Below, piece after piece: positions 1 through 12,749 of a DNA stretch of 64,000 nucleotides (position 1 is the first letter of the stretch; each line of letters starts with the position of its first letter). Made by a program: the position numbers and the translations under genes. The notes beneath the pieces were generated by a model. It made no database searches, was not told the origin of the DNA, and was given only the letters and a program-made list of their open reading frames with translations. Location of the stretch: positions 13,558,611-13,622,610 of the forward strand of contig NC_092576.1 in NCBI RefSeq assembly GCF_037975245.1. The letters run 5' to 3'. This stretch comes from Apostichopus japonicus. Lineage: Eukaryota; Echinodermata; Holothuroidea; Aspidochirotida; Stichopodidae.

Positions 1-17
1 TCATGGGCCCAGGTTAA

Positions 18-1020
18 AGAAATTGTCTGGTGGAAGACTTTGATACATTGTCCTTGTAGTAATGATTTTTCTCTTTCTACCCATGTAAAAATTGTCCCCA
101 TTCGACGTTGTCTTATTGTAGAAATTAAATTCACCAGTTTCTCACCAAAAGAACCGTTTGTTCGAACGTTTTCAATATGGTGATTGACGTTGTGCTGGCA
201 AATAGGCAAAACAGGCGACTTGAAGTCAGCACTCCCATTTCCGCAGAAAATACACTCTCACGTGTACACGAACAGGTGATTGCCTAGTATATAAACGTAC
301 ATATCGCGAACGTATATAGCCTACTGCACCATGCCCAGTTGGTATACGTAAAGCGTTGCACATAATATACTCTCACACTCAAACCACAATTCATAAACTG
401 TTCTTCGAAATCGCTGACATAAAATTCACGGATCAAAATAACAGTAAAAGGAAACTTGAAAAGTATTCAAAACACCGAAAGATGAAACTTGGCGGAATCG
501 ATGTCAGAGCAGAGTGTAGTACCGAGAAGATTAGGCTTTGCAGAACTGTCCGATTGTAAACGTTAGAGTAACCTACATGCGAACATTCTTCGCGTTGGAG
601 CTGGATAGCGCGATGTATAAACAACGAAGAGTCTGCTGTTAAAACTTATCTTGTGTTACACAAAAGTCCACGAAACCACCGATCTACTACATATATGGCG
701 GCTTAAGGAGTTTTTGAAAACATATCTAATTTATAAGAAATTTCACCGAAAATTAAGGTAGAAATTAATCTGTATACAAACGCGGTTTTTGTTGTGATTA
801 CTGTAGGTACTGTACGGAGCGTGGGTTATGTCGCAATCTGCATTAGCGTAGATGACGTCACGTTCTGTACTGTTCATATCATATTGGAAATGTCCATCCT
901 TAACGATTAAAAATCGTTTCTCTGTCAAACGCAACATTAGCGTTCTCATACTTTGACAAAATGTTTGGAAAATTATTTATCATTTTTAAGGTAACTTCGT
1001 TGGGCCTCCAGACAATCCTT
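18..1020 (+). mobile_element. TTAA-flanked inverted-terminal MITE, copy 1
   Basis: The element lies between TTAA at 14-17 and TTAA at 1021-1024. Its ends are imperfect 13-bp inverted repeats: AGAAATTGTCTGG at 18-30 and CCAGACAATCCTT at 1008-1020 (10 of 13 match). It carries no transposase. Most of the 1003 bp recurs in inverted orientation at 22728-23973. TTAA duplications are typical of piggyBac and Kolobok elements, but assignment to either is inference. The short open frames inside it are not conserved between the copies and look like chance. Confidence 0.72.
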
Positions 1021-1495
1021 TTAATACATTTGAACTTTCATAAAAAAAAAAATCAGGCTGTGCAGATACATAGCCTACCTTCAACAGGTTCAATGGTGCT
1101 GGGGTTCCTAGCAAGACATGCGATGGTTGTGCAACCATCACGTGCAGTCCAAAGGATCAAAAGTGAGTTTCCAGCCAAAGGTCATTACACTGGATTCAAG
1201 TTGCCATAGGCCATGGGCCATGGCCAATTTAGATGCACTTTTGTTCACATGGTCAGTGGGGGAAGTTAATTTCTCTGAAATAGTATAAATATGAACTGAA
1301 TCAAGATTGACTTGTTCTTTTTGGTTCTACTGAAACAAACAGTCAGAATTTAAGAAAAACTAACAAAAGAAATTATCCATTGCTCTTAAAAGAGCTTATC
1401 TAATTGGTCAGTATTTCCAGGTCAAACATTAATTGACCAATCACAGCTGTTGATCTGTGGTCTGGTTACACCATGGTTACACTAACTGCACAAAC

Positions 1496-3513
1496 ATGGC
1501 TGCTCCCACACTCAAATGTTGTATGCATGTGTGTGCACAGACAAAAACGAATATTTCATCCTTTTCTGACAGCTCTTTTGCCAAATTCAAGGTTTGTGTT
1601 TTAAGGTGGATTGTTTTACCAGGTATTTATGGTGCATTAGCTAGAGATGTCACTTCAAAATACTGTATAGAGAGCTTAAAATCTTTAGCTGATTTTCAAG
1701 ATCATGAGCATGGTGAGTCGTGCATTGGCTATCATCGTGATTGCTACAATACCAGAGATTCACAGATGAATAAACTCAACAAGACTGAAAAAAGGCTTGC
1801 TAAAATCTGCCCAAAGATGGTAAGCAACATTTAAATAATATTATGAGTATGAACCCATTTTCCAACTGAAATTAGAAATTTCAATCTGACATTTTGTGGA
1901 ATGTGGTTGTGCTTTTATTTAAGTTTTTACATTCGTTCTTGACGGTTTTTTATTGTATTGTAACTTAGTCCTGCTGTCATTTTGTTGTGCAAAATGCATC
2001 AACCTGATGTAATCGTGAATTTATTTGGGTTAGGGTTAGATATGTACAAACAACAGGGATACATTTACAATTATAATCTATATTTAGTGTGTGTTAAGTT
2101 AAATTTGGCATTTGTTCAACAAATAGAAGTACCTGTCATGGGGGGGGGGGGGGGGAGTTTGATATTTAACTTTTAGACTTTCTTCAGTAGTTGCTCCATG
2201 ATTTTATAAAATGAGATAAAATGAGATAAAATGAGGGCCCCAAATCCACGCCCAATTTTCCATTTGCTCTTAGTTGATTTTTTTTTTATATGGGTGGACT
2301 GGAGATCAATATTTCATTATTGCTCTGTGAGTTTTATAAAATAAGACGAGGGCCCCAAACCCACGCCCAATTTTTCATTTGTACAAATACTTGGTTGATT
2401 TTTTTTATATGGGTGGAGGTCGATATTTCATAATTGCTCAATGATTTGATAAAATGAGACAAGGGCCCCAAACCCATGCCCAATTTTTCATTTGTACAAA
2501 TACTTGGTTGATTTTTTATATGGGTGGAGGTCGATATCAATGATTTGATAAAATAAGACAAGGGCCCCAAATCTATGCCCAAATTTTCATTTGTAAAGAA
2601 AAGTTATTCATTATAACAAGTTTAGATAAACTGGGCTAGGTTTGTCAATTCAAGTTGTAAAATGGTGTAGGTTAATGAATGTTTGAATGTTACAGATGAT
2701 TCCACTGATGATGACAACGACAATGTTGAACCTGTCTGTAAGAAGCGAACACTAAGATCAAACGTAGCTGGACCATCTTCTTCAGGCAGACCACACATAC
2801 TTCCAGTGTCGTGCATCATTTGTCACACTGATCACTGGATAAGGGACAAGGTGACCTGTAAGAGACGAAGAGAGCCCCTGACTCGTTACGGGACAATAGA
2901 TGCTGGGAAACTCAGAAAGGCTGCTGAGCTGACATGTAACCAATCCCTTCTTTTGCAAATGCTTGGCAGAGACCTTGTTGCTTCCGAGGCAAGATACCAT
3001 CCGAGTTGTTTTCGCAACGCAACCAGATTTCTCACTCGGAAGTGGCCAAAAGAAACAACAGATATTCTATATGCAGAGTCTTATGCAAAGTTTTGCCACA
3101 ATGTCATTGATGAACAGATTCTTATACAACAGGGTGAGATCAGGATGACAAAACTCACAGCCCAGTTCATCAAAATGGTTAAAGAAGTTCAAGGGATTGA
3201 TGCCTCAAGTTACAGATCCTACAACTTAAGAAAGCGTCTCCAAGGCTCCATTCCACAACTTCATTTTTTGCGACCAACGCGACGCTATGAAAGTGAAGTT
3301 GTAATTTCCAGAACGGTAGAAGCTCAGGATCTAGCAGTAAACCTGGTTAATCTACAAGATGATACAAAGTCAAGTAACGAGTTAGACACTTCAAGTGGTA
3401 GTGAATCTGATTTGCAGCATGAACAAAAAGGTTTGTGTAGAAGTCAAGGCATTTCATCGAGTGACATGTCCTTTTTTTTTGCTGTCCAAGAGGTACATGT
3501 GGACACAGCATGA
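1496..3513 (+). CDS. Cys/His-module protein of an expanded invertebrate family, two exons, function unknown
   Basis: Predicted join of 1496-1819 and 2671-3513, giving 388 residues. Exon 1 starts at ATG 1496 and ends after ATG 1817-1819 before GTAAGC, in phase 0. Exon 2 opens after TAG at 2668-2670 and stays in frame to TGA 3511-3513. Exon 1 has several cysteines and ends with a GYHRDCYN motif followed by a basic helix-like stretch. Exon 2 has a second module with CIIC (about residues 156-159) and YHPSC (about 217-221), then an acidic, serine-rich tail. Proteins with repeated C..C/YHxxC modules are numerous in echinoderms and cnidarians and often look like mobile-element passengers; I know no tested function. 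The TAG acceptor has a weak pyrimidine tract, and CAG at 2693-2695 is stronger but breaks the frame. A run of eight T near 3473 and the abrupt end suggest truncation or decay. Confidence 0.5.
2205..2600 (+). repeat. Tandem repeat, about 4 copies of ~100-115 bp
   Basis: The phrase GGGCCCCAAA recurs near 2236, 2351, 2464 and 2560, each time followed by a CAATTTTTCATTTG-like stretch and a T-run with ATATGGGTGG. The array sits in the intron of the Cys/His-module gene. Confidence 0.8.
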
Positions 3514-5738
3514 CATCAGACATCAATTGGACTTTGGAGTAATATTTCAAAATCTAGCATTTTTAAAATGTGAACTCAAAAATTGTGATTGTTAGATGTG
3601 TAAATACATGCAGGAATGTGTGAACTAAATATAGTGCATCATTAGTTACATGTTCAAATAATGTGTAAGAAAATAGAGGGATCTGTACGACAAACATGAA
3701 GAAAACAAATTCAGTAGTGTCAAGAGTTGGGGCTATGCATTTAGTTTTGAAAAAAAAATCAAATTGTACTCTGTTGTAACTTTCAGTATCATATGGAAAA
3801 GGTGTAGGACTATAATGTGATTCGAAATGGTCCGATGAAGTATTATCTCACGTTATTGTTTATTCAATTTGATGCAAATTTCCACACAAATTGTTGTTTT
3901 ATTTCATGTTAGTTTAATCGTGGCTAACACCAGTCTCCAGAACATTTCATAATGGAATTTAACATGCAATAATCAAAGACACAGTCAGTGCACCACACCC
4001 TATTGAATATTGATTATGCGATCACTCAAACACCCCCCCCCCCACCCGCAAAAAAAAAACAAAACGAGGCTCGGTTTTGGGGGATGGGTCCTGTATGTAC
4101 AGTCGTTTAACTTGTTGTTGACGAGTAAGTGCCACCCATTCACTGTGGGTATTCATAAGAGTACAACTTACTGATACTATCTACAGAAGTTTCATGTGCA
4201 ATGTTATGATCAATAAACAGTTTTAATGCATATTACAAATGAGATTTAAAGTTTTTTTTGTTAAGGTTGTTAGGTGAAGCGCTGCTTGTAACAAAACATT
4301 GTACATGTAGAAGTCTGTTATGAACTTTGGTGTTCTAAACATGTTGAAAAGATTTGCAGTTGATAAATAAAAGAAGAACATTTCTGAGTTTGTCACTTTT
4401 TTTGGGCCTGTTTAGACATACTTTGTTTGTTAAAAAAGTCTATCGGAATCTCCAGTTTGATTATAATGAATATGAAATAGTGTGCTCATTTATTCATCAA
4501 GAATGACCCCCTCCTCAATCATGTTATGTATACATGCTGGCCTACTCCTTGCTCTCATTTGTTATTACTGGATCATTAATTGCCTAGAAATAGTGTATTT
4601 CAACAATTTAACAATGAACAAACTGGCCTATCCCCACCTCAAATAAACACCAAGTACAGTTGAAAAATATTATTCCAATAGCCATATGCCTATACAAACT
4701 TTTAGAAATGTTGTGCTATACATAATCTTTACAATTATAAAGGTTTCCACATCAAAATGTGAATTTTTGGGGGGTAAACTGTTTCTATCTGGAGACAGAC
4801 TAAGTATTTTTGATCAAGTGAGGGCGCTGTTTTTCTTATGTTTTTCTTTATGTTGGAAAATTTGACATTTTATCTGTGAATTACATATTAATGTGCCACT
4901 TTTGAGCAAAAGAACAACTTGATTATTTATTAAGGACATATTATCTATAACTCAGACTATATTTCATGTAATACCACTCCGGACGTAACAAGAATCATTT
5001 TCTGGAAGGAATTCAGAGCCACGGCCCATGGCCTACCAGGACAAAACTCAATTGTAAAGAAAGCCTTGGTTGAGAAACCCCTCCAGAAGCACCTTTTCTA
5101 TTCTACAATTGTGTTGGATTATCAATGCGTCAGGGTTCCCTTAGTGTTGATATATTGAAATTCAAGACTTTTAATTAAGGATGAAATGGTCATTTTCCAG
5201 ACCCAACATAAACAATGAAAAAAAAAGTTTGGAAGCAATTGGACACATGTATCGGCGTGAGCATTTACCTCCCAGACATATTACTTCGTGCCTTTAATCT
5301 GGAAGCCAATATATCCATATCTCCAATGATATTTCACAGAAAGTCATGATGGAGACCAATGGAGGCAGCAGAACTCTTGAATGTTCGGGGGGGGGGGGGG
5401 GTAAATTACCGATGGCAATGCTGGTTCATGTCCAAGAAAATGCAATATTATGAACATTTTTAGTAACTGCATTAAACAAAACCTACAAACAGTGCATGCA
5501 GCATGGACTAGGAATTTTGTTAATGTAAAGTTAAAGTGATAATCTAGGAAGGATTACTGCACTCCCAGATAATTTTGACACCAACCTTGGTGAAGTTATA
5601 TTCAAAATATCCTTTGTTACCTACAGGTACCAACCAATAAGCTAAAAAATGTACAAATGGGGTAGGGTGTTGGGTGGAAGGGGGCTTGGACTCCCACCTC
5701 AACAGTCGGAAAATTCAGGGGAATTCTTCGGGGTAATC
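3514..5738. other. Intergenic stretch with no gene seen
   Basis: AT-rich sequence with short frames only. AATAAA-like signals occur near 4210 and 4365 and could serve the gene upstream, but this is untested. Homopolymer runs lie near 4031-4060 (C and A) and 5388-5401 (G). Confidence 0.5.
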
Positions 5739-5751
5739 TCACTCAGTCTGG

Positions 5752-6259
5752 CAAGCCAGCGACATCAGCAGAAAAACAAAAGCCTCCCTTTTCAGTCCTA
5801 CTTTACGGATGCAAGACCTGGAAACTGACGAAAGGAGAGGAAAAGAAACTTGACATCTTCCAGACCAAGTGTCTAAGAAGGATTTACAAGATCAGATTTA
5901 CAAGGTGGCAACAGCACGTCTCAAATAAGACAGTTCTAGAGATGGCAGGGGCAGAGAAGATCAGCGAGGAGGTGAGGAGACGGAGATGGAAATGGAAATG
6001 GAAATGGATCGGCCATGTGCTGAGGAAAGACAAAAACGATGACTGTGCTGTGGCCCTCGGATAGACACCTGAAAGAAGAAGGAAAAGAGGCCGCCCGAAA
6101 ACCACGTGGCGACAAATGGTGGAGGTGGAGCGGAACTGGGCAGGCTGGAACACATGGAACTCAGTACGGCACGCAGCTGCAAACCGAACCCAGTGGAAGA
6201 ATGATATCCGGGCGTTGTGTGCCTTCTGGCACAGAGAGACTTAAGTCTTAAGTCTCACG
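5752..6259 (+). pseudogene. 5'-truncated LINE tail (reverse-transcriptase C-terminus) with 13-bp target duplication
   Basis: One frame encodes LLYGCKTWKLT, then a region with KCLRRI, EEVRRRRW and WIGHVLRK, and ends near FWHRET before TAA. This is the typical C-terminal region of endonuclease/reverse-transcriptase LINEs of echinoderms and molluscs. An in-frame TAG at 6062-6064 replaces the usual Trp of a GWTPE-type motif. A WKWKWKW run reflects a small in-frame expansion of GGAAAT. The 3' end shows a short TTAAGTC repeat. Identical TCACTCAGTCTGG copies at 5739-5751 and 6260-6272 mark a target-primed insertion with severe 5' truncation. It cannot make a working enzyme. Confidence 0.85.
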
Positions 6260-6272
6260 TCACTCAGTCTGG

Positions 6273-7796
6273 ATATCACTTGGACCGTACAACCATGTCA
6301 TTCAAGGAACCACCAGTGAGCTCTCCCCACTGCTGAAATCCTATATTCACTATAGGAAAGGGGAAGGGGTGGGTGTGTGAAATGAACACAAGCATGCAGT
6401 TTTTGCCAATGTGAACATATTACGGTTAACTACACATTTGAACAATGGTTGCACTTTAACAGAGAACTTATCACAACAGGGTGGTTCAAATATGTTTTCG
6501 GTCACCCGCATGTTCAGGTAAGATGACAGTCACAGTGAGAGAATTGAGGTAGAATGACAAATAGAAAACAAGGTTGAAATATTCTCTACCTTAACATCAC
6601 ATACTATCTTAAATAATGTTAGAAGGTTGATACGTTCCCTGCGTACCCGGCAGTTTTTATCCATTGTAAATTTTTTCTTTACAATTAGCTAAATTGGTTT
6701 TCTGCAGTGCTGTAATGAAGTATTGATGCTGGGAAACAATGCAGCTTGTTAAATTATATTGTCATGTCTTTTGACAGGAAACGATAACCTTCTTTATGCA
6801 AAGTTTGTGCTCTGCTTTGTCAAAGTATGTTTCCCTCATTTTTGCTGAACATTTCCAAAATCATTGGTACCATAGAAGTCTAATTGGATCAAAATTGTAG
6901 CTAGTGAAAAACTTGAATTCTAGCTTATATGGTTCACGCAACGTTTACTAAAATTAAATAATGATTTCTTCAAAAATGATGACTTTAAAATGTTTGTTTT
7001 TGATTGTGTGTTCCATCGGGGAACTGCTACTTAGACTAGCAGCTCCCTGGTTCCACCTTCTCTTGTTCTACTAATATAACGTTACAAGCACCTGTGCTAT
7101 TTACGAACATAACCCACTTACAAAACCTACACTGTATACAGTGTCAACATGTAAACAAATGACACACAGTAGTACTAGGCCTACTACCCAGTCATAATGA
7201 TTTTTTCGAGGACTCTATTGAATCTGACAATTGTTGTAACACTTATTAATATACTAGTATTTTCTTCAAGATTTCGTGTTTACTAGTTATACTGCATCTT
7301 TGATTGTTATGCAATTGAGATAACAATGGCTTCGGAAGAAAGCAAATTCACTAGCTATTTAATTGCTCCAATAACCCTAATTGTTTTTTTCCTGTTTTTT
7401 TTTTTCATGGACAGAAATACACAGAAGGTCTAACCAAAATATTATTGGAGAAGGTTAATTCAACCTAACTGAAAGTCAGAAGGTTTGAAGCATAGTCAAC
7501 TGTACGTATTGTACTTAGCTTACTCGTACTGTCCCAAGATGTTTCACCAAACGCTCTTGTCTTCTTCTGTCGTCGAGTTGTACAATTTCCTCTACTTTTT
7601 TAACCACAAGTACAAAAGTTACTGCAAAAATTTACTGACTTTTTGAATGGACACGCACCTCTACCATCTGATCTACGGCAATTGTTTTTGAAATTACGCG
7701 TCAGAGAATCTCTACCGTACCTATCCTGACTGTCTGTTTCTCCACCGAGTGAACTCATTACGGCATGCAAGCTTCCAGCGTAATTACACACACACA
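6273..7796. other. Stretch with no gene seen
   Basis: Mostly AT-rich unique sequence; no frame above about 70 residues has recognisable content. It may include the upstream region of the sialyltransferase gene. Confidence 0.4.
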
Positions 7797-8041
7797 GCTT
7801 GCTACTGTTCGTAATTAGGCACTAGTGTACAGTCAGTACAAACAGGCTGCGGTCAACACCCACAACAAAGTGTACATAGCAGCGATGGACATCTCATGTC
7901 CAGCTCAAGACAACAAGGTATCATATTTCATAACTATCTGTATAATTGTGTAGCGAAACCAAAAACACTCACTTGCAGGCAACGGAAAAGTACCTTTTTT
8001 TTAGAGGGCGGCACGCGGTTTGGGGCGAGTCTTCTTCCCCT
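7797..8041 (+). mobile_element. Truncated copy of the GAAGACTCGC-ended MITE
   Basis: About 240 bp match 15896-16132, ending in GGGGCGAGTCTTC and then TTAA at 8042-8045. The left end found in the 15.8-kb copy cannot be recognised here, so this copy is 5'-truncated or diverged. It lies about 340 bp upstream of the sialyltransferase start codon. Confidence 0.65.
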
Positions 8042-8179
8042 TTAATGAACTTCAAGATAGATTTGTCAGTCACAGCACAAGATTATTCTTCACCTTCACC
8101 AGTTTGTACAATACATAACCGCGCCCTCTAATTACAATGATAACCAGTTCGGTGCGTGCTCTTAGTACACTCTGCACTT

Positions 8180-8181
<2 letters not shown>

Positions 8182-8245
<64 letters not shown>
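8182..8245. repeat. (TA)n microsatellite
   Basis: About 32 uninterrupted AT dinucleotides, 140 bp before the sialyltransferase ATG. Confidence 0.97.
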
Positions 8246-8247
<2 letters not shown>

Positions 8248-8386
8248 ATGTTGCTTGCTTTGGATAATCATACAAAATTGAGCCTGTGGTGTTGCATCCA
8301 CGTTAACGTACTTCAAATTAGTTTCAAGCAAACACTTTCAAAGTAGACTGAATTAGAAAGGAAAGAACATCATCAAAATCAACAGA

Positions 8387-8556
8387 ATGCATTCTTCTTC
8401 TTCTGACTTCATTAGTGTGAATTTGAGAAGACGATGTAGGCCTATCACCTGTCTTGTTTTTATAGTTTTTCTCTCTTGGATATTTGGTCTCCACAGGATA
8501 AAAATCGGATATTCACCTACATTTGACTTTGCTGCTTGTGATTATCTCTGTGGAAA
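8387..8556 (+). CDS. Sialyltransferase exon 1 (cytosolic tail and signal-anchor)
   Basis: It encodes residues 1-56 plus two bases. The hydrophobic segment TCLVFIVFLSWIFGL follows RRRCR, as expected of a type II Golgi anchor. The donor is AAA|GTGAGT. The reading frame reaches a stop right after the donor, so splicing is required. The 7.7-kb intron that follows holds two LINE remnants, two microsatellites and a MITE. Confidence 0.82.
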
Positions 8557-11500
8557 GTGAGTAAAACATTAAAACATTTTTGGAAGAATTTGGGAATTAT
8601 TTCGAAAAGACGTAACATATCCATTTAAATTTGATATAAGAACTAGCGTTTGACAATTTTGTTTCCTATCATCTCTACTAACTTGACTGTCATTATGATG
8701 ATTGATTTCATGATTTTTTTCCCCTTCAAATTATTAACCACAGATATTATTTGAGAAAAGCACCATTCTCAGTTTATATTTTAAGACAGATTTTTTGAAA
8801 CTAAGTTGCTCTGATGGATCCATCTAATGTTAAATTCTATTTTTAAACTGGTCAAAATGCTTGTTATCTATTGAAATGGAAATTATTCCAATAAAAAAAA
8901 CGACACATACTTTGAATAATTAAAACTACATTGTTGTTGAATATGGTTGAATGTATGCGTGGCATCATTTCCGACTAGACGAGAACGTTAACCTTAAAGC
9001 AACTATACGGTAAACTGTAAAGATACTCATGTCCATAAACAATGTTCGAATAACGAACATTGATAATGTCCCCCCTCCCGGGTAGGGGTAGAATGGGAGG
9101 GATGTCCCTCCACTATAATAGCTTTCGTTTGAGTAAATGCAAATGTTAGTTATCATTTCCATTATTGTAATAAACTTTGCGGAGTGCAGGCTTTTCATTA
9201 TATTTAGTGTGTGATGCTAAATGTAAGCCATTTTGGAAGAAATGATTTTTTCCCTCGCATAATTGAAGCCAAAGAACTATGAAGAAGACACAACTTCAAC
9301 TGTTCTGGAATAAGTAGAAGTATAATAACAACCAAAATTAAATCAAAACATTATATACATTGTTACACTGATGTTTGAACACAAGAATATGCTATATTTA
9401 AAGCAATAGTTTAGTTTAGTTTAGTTTAGTTTAGTTTAGTAGGGGAAAAAAGGATCAGGAGGGACACTTAAGTCCCCATCAATTACTCTATAGGAGAGAG
9501 AAAAAACTGAAGACACAAACACTCCGACGCGATTACAAAGCTTAAAGTGCTTGTCCAAAGCATTCTTAAACCCATTGACACTACATGCAAGTACAACTTT
9601 CTTAGGCAAACCGTTCCACTCATTCACAACCCTATTACAAAAAAGTTATGCCGAATATTAATCCTACTTTGTGACTTTTGGAGTTTAAGACAATGACCTC
9701 TGGTACAACTACTATTAGCAAACATGAAAAAGTCGGTAAAGGATAAAATGTCAAAACCATACACAATCTTGAAAACCTGAATCAAGTCCCCACATAACCT
9801 CCTGAGCTCCAGTGTGGTGAGATTCAACAGTTGTAACCGCCTATAATAAGGAACACTCTTTAAGGAACTAATCATCCTAGTAGCCCTCCTCTGGACCTTT
9901 TTCAAGTACTTCCTTATCCATAGCAAAATATGGGTTCCAAGCCTGCTTAGCATACTCCAGATGAGGCCTAACCAACTGTTTATAAAGCCTAACTACGATA
10001 TTCTCTATCAAAAAACTGCAGTTCCTCTTGATCATACCTAAACCCTATTACCTCTTTTAGCAGCTTCAAGACAATGTTTAGAAGGTTGCAGAGATGAGTC
10101 AATGTAGACACCTAGGTCTCTTTCAACAGAGACCTCCTGTTACTCCACACCATTAAGATTGTATGTATACTTTTGGTTACTACTACCAATGTGCATTACC
10201 TTGCATTTATCAATATTAAAAAGCATTTGCCATCCCTGAGACCAGGAAAAAACCTTATCCAAATCCGTTTGACACTTTTGAAACTCAGAGTCGCTTTTGG
10301 AAGAGACCTCAGAATACAATTTGGTGTCATCAGCAAACTTCTTAGCTGTACACAAAATATCTCCGTCGATGTCATTTATATAGGCAACAAACAACAAGGG
10401 ACCCAAAACAGACCCTTGTGAAACCCCACTAGTAACGTCCTGCCAAGAAAAAGCACAGCCTTTAATTACCACCTTCTGTTTCCTTTTACCAAGCCAATTC
10501 TCGATTCAATACAGTAAATTCCCTTTGACACCCATACTCTTCAGCCCAAGTGAAAGACGCTGGTGGGGAACTTTATCAAAGGCCTTCTGGAAATCCACGA
10601 ACACAACATCTACAGACTTCTGACTATATAGTGAGCTTGTTACATCTTCCATAAACTCAAGGATATTAGTGAGACAAGACCTTTTTGGACAAAAGCTATG
10701 TTGAGACTCTCTGATCAAAGACTGACTGCTGAAGTGACAGACCATAGACTTTTTAACAATAGACTCTATGACATTACAAACAACAGTAGTGAGACTAACG
10801 GGCCAATAATTACAGGGCTTAGACTTATCACCCTTCTTGAAAATTGGGGTAATATTAGCATATCTCCAGTCCTTAGGAACATAACCTTCATTCATAAATT
10901 TACTAAAAACCAATGAGAGTGGAACGCAGAAATGGTGACTGTGCAAAAGTCTTCAACAAATACGGATGAATTGCATCAGGTCCATAAGCTTTAGAAATAT
11001 TTAGACGAAGCAGCTCCTTTAAGACAACCTCATCCGAAAATAAGACCGTATCCAGTTTAGGCCTATCACTTACCCCCTGTAAATCTGGAATACTACTCAT
11101 ATCTTCCCTTTTAAAAACCGACACTAAACAGTTGTTCAAAAGATCTGCAAGATCCTGACTATCAGTAACTATATTATCAGCCTGTGGTGCCCGAAGAGAA
11201 ACAATTGCATCTTTAACTTCCTGCTTTGACCTGACATAAGCCAAGAAGGTTTTTGGGTTATCCTTTTTTTTTAGGGCAATGTTATTTTCGAAATTCAATT
11301 TTTCGAGATTGAATTAGCCTACATTTCGAGGGATTGAGCTCGAGGTGATTATTAGTAGCCCATATATCAAGAATGTGAACGTCCTGACCAATCTGGCTTG
11401 GTTGAGTAACCAGTCGAACCTGCGCTAAGCTCACATCATCGCCATACTAAACACAGTGGGAACTAGCCTTTTCTAAAACATTATTTATTATACCAACGAA

Positions 11501-12704
11501 TATCAGTGGTACCAATTTAGTTCCCTGTGGTACACCACAATATAGTGTTTCCCATGTTGAGATGGCAGAATGTTATTTATACCCTTTGCTGACGAGAGGT
11601 GAGAAAATCAGCTAGCCAAGGTACAAATTCGCCTCTGACACCTAACTCATACAATCTTTTGATAGCTAAGGTGGTCTACGCAATCAGGTAAAGTCAGTGA
11701 CCATAAGTGACCTACCGTATTTCCTATATCACTTCCTTTATATATAACATCAAGAAGTTCAATTAAGCAATGAGTAGTAGAGGAGCCCTTAATACAACAT
11801 ATTGATTACGATCGACGTATAAACATATATTTATATATAGACATATCATTGCGTACCCAGTTTAATTTGCAGCAAAACCTTTAGGAAGGTGGCATGTTAG
11901 AGATATGGGTCTCAACCTAGAAATTGTTGCCGGCATTTCTTTGGGTATAGTAGCAATATTAGCATCCTTCCAAGTTTGGGGTACTAAGCCTTCAGTTATG
12001 GATGTGTTTAAAATGTCAGTTATAGGGATACTGAATTCACATGCAAACTCTTTAATGAGCCTATACTTGGAACCCCGTCTGGTCCGACCGCCTTATTAAC
12101 CTTTAAGCTACTATGCTCACGATACATTTCCCAAACCTGAATTTGCGGTGGTGGTTTAGATGGAGCGTAGGTAGGAAGATCACTCAAATTTAAGGGAGGT
12201 CTGCCGTGATAGACAGAAACAAAGCTGTGGTTAATAGATTCAGCAATTGCTTGCTCATCCATCAGGGAAAGACCAGGAACTGTAATAGTGGGCGATTTAC
12301 GATTTTTATTGGTAATAATTTGAATACCTCTATGCCATCCAGCTAGGTCACTTGATTTGTGGTTCCGAATGCGCTGATTATAATACTTTTTGGACGTTTT
12401 TAGATGAGTCTTTTAATTTCAGTTGTTATCCAGGGTTCATCAGAAGTATGTAATCTGATCACTTTGCTAGGAAAATGTAGAGATATTGCTCCAGAGTTTA
12501 ACTTCTAAGCATAACGTACACTCTTTTCGTTACAACTTTACTAGATCCCTTATAAACCTCTACTAAGATTTTAAGTTTTCATTTTGTATTTTGTACGCTG
12601 TAGCCATCCCTTTGTTTTTGTATTTTTTCCCCCCTACCATATATGTATATACACGATTGTTTCTGTGTTTGTGCAAGTAACATACATGTTTATATTAACA
12701 TGGA

Positions 12705-12749
<45 letters not shown>

